Assembly: GCA_947044365.1 (NCBI GenBank)
Contig: OX345647.1
Location: forward strand, 4,280,501-4,344,500
Length of the DNA stretch: 64,000 nt
Direction of reading: 5' to 3'
Origin: Petrosia ficiformis
Taxonomy: Eukaryota > Porifera > Demospongiae > Haplosclerida > Petrosiidae
A model generated the notes under the pieces. That model had not been told where the DNA came from. It ran no database searches and saw nothing but the letters and a program-made list of their open reading frames with translations. Position 1 is the stretch's first letter, and the number at the start of each line of letters is the position of its first letter. Positions 33,393 through 42,421 of the stretch are shown piece after piece. The position numbers and the translations under genes were made by a program.

Positions 33393-33521
33393 TCCCTCAG
33401 ACTATTACATTATAGCTGATAGTAATGGACATGCTCGTCACATGGAGGAGTTGTGTGACTCTAAAGGAGGCTGGATGAGAGTGGCCTATCTCAATATGTC
33501 TGACTCAACAGAAGCGTGTTA
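33393..33521 (+). pseudogene. Internal fragment of an array gene
   Basis: An open frame reads SPSDYYIIADSNGHARHMEE and LCDSKGGWMRVAYLNMSDST, then stops at GCGTGTTAG. VYC is deleted before HMEE. Both ends are abrupt: a 628-bp-block sequence to the left and 3'-flank sequence (TTTTGTAGATGTTTACAAAA) to the right. It is a deletion remnant. Confidence 0.8.
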
Positions 33522-33627
33522 GTTTTGTAGATGTTTACAAAAATATATTTTCAATGATTATACTTGTTTATAATTATTGGTGTAATCATATAAACCCTAC
33601 AAGACTACTATCACATGATAATCACAT

Positions 33628-34560
33628 GATAGCAGTTTGTACATCGCAATCTTGTCCCTTGCCTGCTTGCTTAAGCTAGAAAGAGTGTCTAATGTTTTAG
33701 TTGAATTTCTTTACATTGAGCCAACACTCTAGCAAACTAGTTACTGTCATATATTAATGCTGAACTAACTAATTTGATGATACCAAGAGTATAATTCTGT
33801 AAGAATACCTCTTTAGTACATATAGGAGTTAGTTATACACTTTCTTATGTAATACAGTTTACATCCACCAATGTCATTGGTTCTAAGTGCTAAGAAATTA
33901 GACTAAAGTCGTCTGGAATACCTGCTAGCTGGAAGCTGGGGACAAGACTGTCAAAGTGAGTAATAAAATCATTAAGAGCTTCTAATTATATATAACATAA
34001 CCACAATTATTTGATCAATCCTGTGTGCTCAAATTAATATCAATTACTATCACTACTTTGATTTCACTGTTTCAAGTGTACCCATTTGTATATAATAACA
34101 CATATTGCTCTAGTATAGTAGACTAATTTGTTAACCAATCCTATTTGTAGTATGTTATATACTTACGTATAGTAATCTTCAATATGAGAATGTATGTTCA
34201 TAAGCAAATCAATACATTAAACAATTATCTCTCTTATAGTAACCTTCATACTCTATTTGGCTGCTACAAAGAACACTTTATCTCGTCTTTTCCTTTTTAG
34301 GATATTTATGAGTGAATCCATTAACTAATCACCTTTATTGTAGTAACCTTTATACTTACATGTACACTATTTAACAAACCCAATTCTACTGTATATACAA
34401 GTAATATACTATAACACTTTATTAACCTTCTGTGTCTTTCAAGATGAGATTGTAGACAATCCATAGTATCTATAGTAACCTTCACACTCTATCAGACAAT
34501 GAGACTATTGAATATATAAATCCTATGAGAATGTATATTCATAATGTAATACTATACTCT
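33628..34560. repeat. Segmental duplicate plus 5'-flank blocks upstream of gene 7
   Basis: 33628-34045 closely matches 24345-24760. From about 34130 to 34560 diverged 5'-flank blocks follow (AACACTTTATCTCGTCTTTT; CAAGATGAGATTGTAGACAA). No gene is seen. Confidence 0.7.
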
Positions 34561-34679
34561 ATCCTTACATTCAATATACTATATATATATATATAATTAT
34601 GTAATCATATTATGTACGTAATGTTGAAATAATATTAATGATATGAGTTGTCCACTTAAGTGGTAAATATAAGCTCAAG

Positions 34680-34687
34680 TATAAAAG
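34680..34687 (+). promoter_or_regulatory. TATA box, class B promoter
   Basis: TATAAAAG is 51 bp before ATG 34731. The palindrome CCACTTAAGTGG is at about 34651. The spacing fixes the start although codons 2-4 are deleted. Confidence 0.8.
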
Positions 34688-34730
34688 GAGTTGATAAACT
34701 GACTCATTCTCATGTACAGTTACCAACAAC

Positions 34731-35858
34731 ATGGTAATCCTCATATTGTATCTGGTCACTGTTCTACAACTCTGTATTGCTGATGATCAGGATGATTGTG
34801 GTACCTCTACACTACAATCTATGGGAACATTAGTACAACTTGCAATGATTCAACAACCAGTTAATACTGCTAATATGAATACTAATAACTGTACAACACA
34901 ATATGAGGCTTTGAAAAAGATTAATGATAAGCTTGATAGTATTATAGCTGATAGAAGTAAAGATGAAGAGAAGCTTAATCGCCTGATTACAACTGTAGAG
35001 AACTTAACCACCATAATCAAGAACGTTTATAATGAAAGCGAAGAAGAATCTCTCATCTATCCTTCATCATCATTCGTACAATCTTGTGAAGAGTTTAAAA
35101 ATAACTGGCCAGATAGTCCCTCAGACTATTACACTATAATAGATTGTAATGGACATCCTCATCATGTATACTGTCACATGGAGGACTTGTGTGACTCCAA
35201 AGGAGGTTGGATGAGAGTAGCTCATCTAAATATGTCTAACTCAACAGAAGAGTGTCCTCCTGGGTTAAGACTATATGATGAGAATGGAGTTAGAGCTTGT
35301 GGTAGACCTGAATCATCACCAGCTGGTTACTGTCAATCAGTCAAGTTTCCTTCCTATAGTATCAACTATACTCAAGTGTGTGGTAGAGTCACTGGATACC
35401 AGTATGGATCACCTGATGCTATTTCTGCCACTGGATTACATAATAATTTAAATGCAGCTTATGTTGATGGTGTTAGTCTTACTCATGGTAATCCCCGTCA
35501 ACACATTTGGACATTTATGGCAGGATTACAAGAGCATTCTTTTGAAATAAATGGACAATCTGAGTGTCCATGTGCTCCTAATAGTCCAGTAACTCCTCAG
35601 TCATTTGTTGGTAATGACTATTTTTGTGAATCAGGTAATTCTGCACCCTGGCAGAGAAAGCTTTATCCTGATCCTCTATGGGATGGTAAACAGTGTGGAC
35701 TGATTGACAAGCCATGTTGTCTAGCTCCTGGTATACCATGGTTCCATAAAACATTCGATATTCCTACTACTGACTATATTGAGTTGAGGGTATGTGGTGA
35801 TCAAAATGTTATTGATGAAGATATACCAGTTGGCTTCTATGAGATTTATGTCAAATGA
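34731..35858 (+). CDS. Secreted fibrinogen-like variable-patch protein, array gene 7 (class B leader)
   Basis: The product has 375 residues. The leader MVILILYLVTVLQLCIA lacks three codons present in genes 2 and 6 but stays hydrophobic. The stalk is class B with NTNNCTTQYEALKKIND. The domain (about 117-375) is the most diverged at its start: SCEEFKNNWPDSPSDYYTII, DCNGHPHHVYC with an extra cysteine, and VAHLNMSNSTEECPPGLRL. From HGNPRQHIWTFMAGL onward it matches gene 1 almost base for base, including HSFEINGQSE and NSAPWQRKLYP. Other patches are SATGLHNN and DQNVIDED. CESG is followed by N, not C. The 3' flank is gene 1 type. Confidence 0.9.
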   Translation: MVILILYLVTVLQLCIADDQDDCGTSTLQSMGTLVQLAMIQQPVNTANMNTNNCTTQYEALKKINDKLDSIIADRSKDEEKLNRLITTVENLTTIIKNVYNESEEESLIYPSSSFVQSCEEFKNNWPDSPSDYYTIIDCNGHPHHVYCHMEDLCDSKGGWMRVAHLNMSNSTEECPPGLRLYDENGVRACGRPESSPAGYCQSVKFPSYSINYTQVCGRVTGYQYGSPDAISATGLHNNLNAAYVDGVSLTHGNPRQHIWTFMAGLQEHSFEINGQSECPCAPNSPVTPQSFVGNDYFCESGNSAPWQRKLYPDPLWDGKQCGLIDKPCCLAPGIPWFHKTFDIPTTDYIELRVCGDQNVIDEDIPVGFYEIYVK

Positions 35859-36299
35859 CCATTAAAAAATGTTGTTATCTTCAAGTAAAATTGATAACTC
35901 TATTACACTCTGTAACCTTTGTGTGTGGTTAGAAATAGGCTCCATATTTTTTAAAATTACAAAATTTAATTAAAACATTTTTAGTTTATTATAAATGTCA
36001 GTTATTTAATATCTATATACATGTGTATAATTATGTTGAATATGAAATTTAGTTTTGTAGATGTCTTTACAGACTTTACAAGAATATTTTTGGTGATTCT
36101 ATTAATACATTTATTAATACTTGTAATTATGGATATAAGTACATAAAGTCATAAACCCTATCTGACTACTGTTTAACTTAATAATAATCACATAGTTATA
36201 AGTTATTGATTACAACTGAAGGCTTAGACTAACCCAGTCACTAACACAGTTGAATGTCATTTAAAGGTAGGCAGGGGAACAATTGACATGAAAGACACA

Positions 36300-36424
36300 A
36301 GTGTGGACTGATTGAGAAGCGATGTTGTCTAGTTTCTGGTCTACCATGGTTCCATAAAACATTGAGAGTGTGTAGTGATAGTTCTATTAATGTAAATAGT
36401 ATACCAGTTGGAAGATTAAAATGA
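36300..36424 (+). pseudogene. C-terminal fragment of an array gene (psi-tail 4)
   Basis: GTGTGGACTGATTGAGAAGC, TCTGGTCTACCATGGTTCCA and AAAACATTGAGAGTGTGTAG repeat psi-tail 3 with the same deletion. It lies 442 bp after gene 7. The end reads into AAAATGAATAATTAGAACAT. Confidence 0.75.
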
Positions 36425-36689
36425 ATAATTAGAACATGTTTCATAAATGTTTTAGTTATTTGTGACTCAGTGAAACACTTTTGGTGATTCTATTAAGAGT
36501 AATAATATGTAATTTTGTACATGTACAACACTACATTAATTTAAAATATTTTTGTGGAGGTCATTACATTATAATAACACTTTGTGTGATTACTCAAGTA
36601 CACCCATTTATAATTATATATTGCTCTAGTACAGTAGACTACTTTTGTTAATCAATTCTATATGTAGTATTGGTGAAAATGAATTATGA

Positions 36690-36865
36690 TAACACCCCAT
36701 ACACAGAAACAAAGTAAGATAGATAGTGAGAGAAGATGCTGAATTCCCAGGTGGGAGTAGAATCCACGACTCTGGCTTGCTAGGCTATTGCTCTACCAAC
36801 TAAGCCACTGTGATTCAGCTGACAGACTAAGCCATGGTGCCACCTATTAATACCCCTACAAATAA
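36690..36865. mobile_element. Fold-back tRNA-like element, left arm only
   Basis: CACAGAAACAAAGTAAGATA, GAAGATGCTGAATTCCCAGG, then CTACCAACTAAGCCACTGTG on the minus-strand tRNA-like head. The sequence ends at TACAAATAACCTTTCAACAA; the right arm is absent. Confidence 0.6.
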
Positions 36866-36889
36866 CCTTTCAACAACATTATCTTAGGG

Positions 36890-37680
36890 TTATTGGGGCC
36901 ATGGCGAGGGTTAACATTTGTCTTAATGCATAAAAGTTGACAAATTGCCTCTACAGAGTACAGACAATTATAAAGAAAGAGAAATCTAACAATATGGAAT
37001 GTAAAGTAATCATTTTTCCAGCCTGTATCTACTACACTATACATACAGATTGGTTTTTTAAGCATCTACTTGGATACAACATATGTTCTACATTGTATCT
37101 CCTTAATTACTGATGTTATGTGCTGTAGGCTGCTTTGTGCATGTTCTGTTATCAGTTCTTATGTACATTTATAGTGGGAGAAGTGCTGATATGTAAACTG
37201 TGATTATTTCAGAATCCTGTTTTCAAAGCTGTTGGGTCATCTATCCTCCACTATTTGTGAACAACATTTCAACATCAAAAGTTAAACTTACTCTTCAACA
37301 CCTCAATTCAGCAATAATGGTATAATGGTATACTACGGATAATGTTCATTACATTGGCATGCAATTGAGGTAACCAATTATTGAAATAACTAAATTATTT
37401 TTGCAGTGTTACGTAGGTCTCTGTAAAAGTCTAACTTAATTCTTAGTAAACAGATTCTTGCTGAACTAAAGTGCTTCTTTAAAACTTACATAATTAATAT
37501 ATGTTTGCCTTAATGCATAAAAGTTGAAATTGTCTCTACAGACCATTACAAAGAAAGAGATATATGTAACAATATGGAATGTAAAGTAATCTTTTATTCT
37601 TCCATCTTCATTTGACATAAATGTTAGAAAACACAAACGATACATCTTCATTAGTAATCCACTATCACCACACACCTCAA
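36890..37680. repeat. Duplicated relic containing a class B start region
   Basis: About 36915-37020 and 37505-37610 are similar (CTTAATGCATAAAAGTTGA, CAATATGGAATGTAAAGTAATC). The piece ATGGAATGTAAAGTAATC resembles the first six codons of gene 6 (ATGGAGTGTAAAGTAATC). Nothing after it is homologous, so these look like two decayed 5' ends of class B genes. Confidence 0.4.
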
Positions 37681-38460
37681 CTCAATATAGTCTGTAGTAA
37701 GAGTATTGAATGTTTTATGGAACATGGTAAAGTGGGAGCTTACTGGATCAGAAATATGGTTTAAAATTAGACATGACAAGAATGACAGAAGTTATATGTA
37801 ACCTCTTTGATGAATCAATCATACATTCATGTATTCAAAACTTGTTGTAATTATTGATTATATCACTTTTGTCATACATCCTACCATCCCTTTTGCCACA
37901 TATTCAATTAGGTTTAATTATAATGTGTTTAACTAAAGTTATGTCATTCTAGGGCTTAGTAAATTAATGTGTAAAAAGCACTAGCTTAGGGATACATAAA
38001 TCTTTACTAATACTGTTTTAACGAATCTCATTATAAAGAAGCAGTTTTAATTCAAGTCAGCACTTCTAGTAGTCTCACACAGCCAATGTTTTGTTTTGAG
38101 ACTACACTTCTAGCTTGCTGTTTTACTAGTTCAAATTATCAATTAACTGTCATGTGGGATTGTGTATATTTTTATAACTCTCAAATTCAAACATTTATGA
38201 CAATTGGCTGTTTATTTTGCTGTATTTAGTTAAAGGTGTACAATAACTCTCCCAACTCCTCACAATACAGCAACAAGTTCTATTAAGTTCTTTTTTGTCA
38301 TTACAACCTCCCATCATTCATCCTAATAATCATAATATATATATATGTTTCTATAGTAAGGTTGTTCTTACAATAACTTTCCTACCGCTGTCATTGTAAT
38401 CTTACTATTTGTTTAGTCATGTGTAAACAAAGAAAAATTCGGTTAAAAGTAGTCAGAGGA
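37681..38460. other. AT-rich intergenic region before gene 8
   Basis: I recognise no gene or array repeat here. The DNA just before gene 8 shares AAAAGTAGTCAGAGGAAACC with the class C 5' flank (AAATAGTCAGAAGAAACAG), but the class C palindrome and a clear TATA box are missing. Confidence 0.4.
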
Positions 38461-38491
38461 AACCGTGACTTATCATAAGGTTACAGACGAG

Positions 38492-39469
38492 ATGATGTGT
38501 AAAGATATCCTGATACTATATCTGACCTCTATACTAGCTATAGGTATTGCTGATAATCATAATGCAACTGATTGCTATAACTCCCCTTGCTTTCAAGATG
38601 TGATCAAAAAGCTGGATGACATTGAAAGTAAGCTTAATCAACTAATACCAGCCATTAATACCACCTCCGACCCTCCTTCATCATCTCTCGAACACTCTTG
38701 TGAAGAGATTAAAGCTAACTGGCCAGACAGTCCCTCAGACTATTACATTATAGCTGATAGTAATGGACATCCTCGTCATGTATACTGCCACATGGAGGAG
38801 TTGTGTGACTCCAAAGGAGGCTGGATGAAAGTGGCCTATCTCAATATGTCGGACTCAACAGAAGAGTGTCCCCCTGGGTTTAGGCTATATGATGAGAATG
38901 GAGTTAGAGCTTGTGGTAGACCTCAATCATCACCAGCTGGTTACTGTCAATCAGTCAAGTTTCCTTCCTATAGTATCAGCTATTCTCAAGTGTGTGGTAG
39001 AGTCACTGGATACCAGCACGGAACAACTAATGCTATTTATCCTCATGGAGAAACAAATAATTTAAATGCAGCTTATGTTGATGGTGTTAGTCTTACTCAT
39101 GGTAATCCTCGTCAACATATTTGGACATTTATGGCAGCTATACGAGAGGCTGGTGGATCAGGAAACAACTTGTGTCCATGTGCTCCTAATAGTCCAGTAA
39201 CTCCTCAGTCATTTGTTGGTAGTGACTACTTCTGTGAATCAGGTAACCCCGGAGGCATTCAGTACAATATCCTCTTCACTGATCCTCTATGGGATGGTGA
39301 ACAATGTGGACTCATAGAAATGCCATGTTGTCTATCTCCCGGTATACCATGGTTCCATAAAACATTCAATCTTCCTACTACTGACTATATTGAGTTGAGG
39401 GTGTGTGGTGATGGGGATACTGGTAATGAAGACACACCAGTTGGTTTCTATGACATTTATGTCAAATGA
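38492..39469 (+). CDS. Secreted fibrinogen-like variable-patch protein, array gene 8 (class C leader)
   Basis: The product has 325 residues from the MM pair shared with the class C copies at 15917 and 46526; an in-frame ATG at 38465 would add nine residues and move the signal peptide inward. Signal peptide MMCKDILILYLTSILAIGIA. The stalk is very short: a CYNSPC pair and one helix (DVIKKLDDIESKLNQLIPAI). The domain is at about 70-325. Patches are YPHGETNN, a shortened patch 2 (AAIREAGGSGNNLCPC), NPGGIQYNILF and DGDTGNED. It has GSDYFCESGN and DGEQCGLIEMPCCLSPG. It is the most diverged domain of the array. The 3' flank is AAGATTGAATATAAAGTC type. It has no obvious TATA box at the usual place. 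Confidence 0.88.
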   Translation: MMCKDILILYLTSILAIGIADNHNATDCYNSPCFQDVIKKLDDIESKLNQLIPAINTTSDPPSSSLEHSCEEIKANWPDSPSDYYIIADSNGHPRHVYCHMEELCDSKGGWMKVAYLNMSDSTEECPPGFRLYDENGVRACGRPQSSPAGYCQSVKFPSYSISYSQVCGRVTGYQHGTTNAIYPHGETNNLNAAYVDGVSLTHGNPRQHIWTFMAAIREAGGSGNNLCPCAPNSPVTPQSFVGSDYFCESGNPGGIQYNILFTDPLWDGEQCGLIEMPCCLSPGIPWFHKTFNLPTTDYIELRVCGDGDTGNEDTPVGFYDIYVK

Positions 39470-40450
39470 AGATTGAATATAAAGTCATCATCTAGGCAAT
39501 ATTTGAAACTTCAGTAGTGTTGGAACACATTTATATAGTTAGTATAAATATGCACTGTAATGTTTGTAACTGTAGCTGCATGTATAAATATAACACTCTA
39601 GTAATTGATTTAAAACCGTTATTTTAATGTACATCTATCTGTAGTTAGTTTAGCTTAATGCCTATTGTAATATTTATAATAATAATGTTGAGTGAGAAAT
39701 TTAGTTTTGTAGATTTTTTACAAAAAATATTTTCAGTGATTAATACTTGTGTATAATTATTGGTATAATCATATAAACCATTCCAGACTACTGTCACATG
39801 ATAATCACATGATTTCTAAGCTAATTACATGAAGAAGTAGTCAGAAGTACGTACATTGCAATCTTGTCCTTTGTCTGCTTGCTTAGTAGTAGAAAGAGTG
39901 TTTAATTATTTTATTTCGTTATATTGAGCCAGCAATATATTAATATTGAACAAACTAATCTGATGATACCTAAGGTAGAAAGTATAAATTCGACTTCTTT
40001 AGCACTTATCGGAATTAGTTTCTAAACTTCCTTATTGCAATACAGTCTTGCATCCATTATTGTTAGACTTAATAATTGATTATTCATTAACTGTCAATTT
40101 ATGATTGATTGTACTCACGTGATTGAATTTTGCAAAAAAGAAAGTGAAAAATTGTTGACTTCTTATCAAGTGTTGGTGAGTAACAGATGTGTTCGGGCAT
40201 TTGGTCGAAGCTCTGGTAGAACTGAACTTTATTACAATTATCTTTTGTTTACAATGCCATTGTTCTATGTAAGTGCCAAGAAATTAGTCATCTGGCATCA
40301 TAAAGCATGGCTAGCTGGAAACTGGGGACAAGACTGTCAAATTTGATTACAAAAACATTAAGAGCTTCTAATTATAACTATATATAACACAACCACAATA
40401 AAGTTTATTAATACTATGAGTCTATGAGCTCAAATTAATATATACAAATT
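39470..40450. other. Intergenic module after gene 8
   Basis: 39470-39830 is a typical array 3' flank. 39845-40450 is a diverged copy of 24345-24760, interrupted at about 40060-40255 by roughly 200 bp not present in the other two copies. An 81-codon ORF covers that insert but I recognise nothing in it. Confidence 0.5.
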
Positions 40451-40705
40451 GAGTATATAATTACACTAAAATTTCTATCTACTACTTTGATTTCAAGACA
40501 TTGGCTGGGAGTTTGTTATCTGGTGATTATATATCCTAGTATATATAATTATATTCATAGCCTGTTACTGTGTTGTTGTTATTTGTTATATTTCCAATAT
40601 TGGAAGTTATAGACAGATTTATATTAACTTTCTAGTTTCCTGACATAGTGGCAGACACTGTAACTACAGTACATATGTAAAATCAACAATGCACTGGCTA
40701 TTAGT

Positions 40706-40880
40706 GATGGTAAACAGTGTGAACTGATTGAGAAGCCATGTTGTCAAGGTCCTGGTATACCATGGTTCCATAAATCATTCAATCTTCTACTACTGACTAT
40801 ATTGAGTTGAGGGTATGCTCTAATGAGTAACTGCTAATGAAGATGTACCAGTTGGCTTGTATGACATTTATGTCAAATGA
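40706..40880 (+). pseudogene. C-terminal fragment of an array gene
   Basis: GATGGTAAACAGTGTGAACT to GACATTTATGTCAAATGAAG matches DGKQCGLIEKPCC to the stop. Frame errors occur at CTTCTACTACTGAC (one base lost) and TCTAATGAGTAACTGC. The 3' flank of gene 6/gene 10 type follows. Confidence 0.78.
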
Positions 40881-41049
40881 AGATTGAAATATAAAGTGAT
40901 ATATAATCAAAGGAACATTTTAAACTTCAGTAGTGGTGTAAGACATTTATATAATTATTGTAGTTAGAAATATGCACTGTAATGTTTATAACTGTAGCTA
41001 CAAGTATAAACACTTACTTCAGTTATTATTCATATTTTAAACATATATG

Positions 41050-41400
41050 TAATAGTTAGAACACACTTTACAGGATTACGTGTTTTGATGTAGCACGAGG
41101 GTGGCTCAATAAAGGTTGAGTTTACATAATGCATGAGCCAAAGGCGAGTGCGTTATGTAAATGAGACCTTTATTGATCACCCAAGTGCTACATTGAAACA
41201 CACAATGCACTGTCAAGTGTGTTTATTGACGATCTGGTAAACTACCACTGTTATTGGAGTTGCTTCGTTAGTAGAGGTGAGCAAAGTGTGCAATAACTAA
41301 CTTTTTGCACGCAAATGTGTGCGATAAATGATTCAATGTTCATTCATGTGACGCATTATCTGCACTCTGATTGGCCACAGGTCACATGATCAGCAATAAG
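41050..41400. mobile_element. Insertion in an array 3' flank, with fold-back core
   Basis: In the equivalent flank after gene 10 (47640) TTATTATTCGTATATATTAT runs directly into TTTTAATGCACATAATC. Here about 350 bp intervene. The core (about 41085-41195) is an imperfect inverted repeat: GTAGCACGAGGGTGGCTCAA against TTGATCACCCAAGTGCTAC. No coding capacity is seen. The termini are not resolved. Confidence 0.55.
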
Positions 41401-41559
41401 TTATTTTAATGCACATAATCTTTAGTTAGTTATCTTAATTAATACGTATTATTATAATAATGTTGAGTGAAAAATTTAAAGTTTTACAAAAAATATTTTC
41501 AGTGATTAATATTTGCTTATATTGAGCATAGGTAGGAAGTTGTGGAACAAGACTATCAG

Positions 41560-41905
41560 AGCCTGAGGAGGGGCAATTGTAGTTCAGATTTTTCTGGTAC
41601 TGTTATATAATCTAACTACATATAGTTAGTCTTACATACTATTTATTGCTCACAGAAGGTGCTAGTTTATTACATCACAGCACATAATCATGAAGTACTT
41701 TATCCTTGGTCTTGCTGGCCAGCCTGTACTTTGGACCCTCCTAGTCTCAAGTACAGACATTCACAATACAAGGACATCTTGCCTCGAGATTTGGACCCTC
41801 CAAAATACAGACTGGCCAGCAAGACTAGGACTCCACCTTACATTACTTACAGCTGCATGTCTGGCATAGTGAGACTAGAAATTTAATCATAACACACCAT
41901 AATTA
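41560..41905. repeat. Partial copy of the 628-bp block
   Basis: GGAGGGGCAATTGTAGTTCA, ATCATGAAGTACTTTATCCT, the inverted GTCTTGCTGGCCAG/CTGGCCAGCAAGAC pair and ACATGTCTGGCATAGTGAGA match 30240-30590 with a deletion of about 30 bp. Confidence 0.7.
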
Positions 41906-41919
41906 TAACTCTTATAAAC

Positions 41920-42360
41920 ATTTTATTAACCTTCTGTATCTTACAGGATGAGAATGTTTAGAGGACACGTCTCTCTTGTAGTAACTTTCATACTCTTTCA
42001 GTAAACCAACCATTCCTGTGAGAATGTATATTCAAACTTAAACATTGTGACCAATTATCAAATCTATTAAACTAACCTTTGTACACCATATAGTGTATCT
42101 TACAGGATGAGAATGTTGAGAAGACACATTTCTCTTGTAGTAACTTTCAGACTCTTTCAGTAAACCAATCCTGTGAGAATGTATATTCAAACTAAAACAT
42201 TGTGACCAATTATCAAATCTATTAAATTAACCTTTGTACACCATATTCTGTGTCTTACAGGATGAGAATGTTTAGAAGACACATCTCTCTTGTAGTAACC
42301 TTCATACTCTTTCAGTAAACCAATCCTGTGAGAATGTATATTTAAACTTAAACATTGTGA
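41920..42360. repeat. Three tandem copies of a GATGAGAATGTT block upstream of gene 9
   Basis: CTTACAGGATGAGAATGTT occurs at about 41940, 42101 and 42255. Each is followed by GACACATTTCTCTTGTAGTA-like sequence, CTCTTTCAGTAAACCAATCC and ATTGTGACCAATTATCAAAT. The last copy joins the class A core promoter at about 42362, replacing the usual upstream AGCTCAATTAGTTCACTTAT box. Confidence 0.75.
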
Positions 42361-42368
42361 CCAATGAG

Positions 42369-42376
42369 TATAAAAG
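42369..42376 (+). promoter_or_regulatory. TATA box, class A promoter (shortened)
   Basis: TATAAAAG is 53 bp before ATG 42422. Only CAATGAG of the usual upstream box is kept. Confidence 0.78.
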
Positions 42377-42421
42377 GATTACTAGATTTGTTAAGTTTCA
42401 CAAGTCTCAAGCACAATAAAG

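Noticed and set aside
38465..38491. Upstream ATG adding MTYHKVTDE to array gene 8
   Set aside because: The paralogous class C copies start at the MM pair, and the extension would bury the signal peptide.
40101..40346. 81-codon ORF as a gene
   Set aside because: It lies in a roughly 200-bp insert within a decayed spacer, with no signal peptide, motif or conserved copy.
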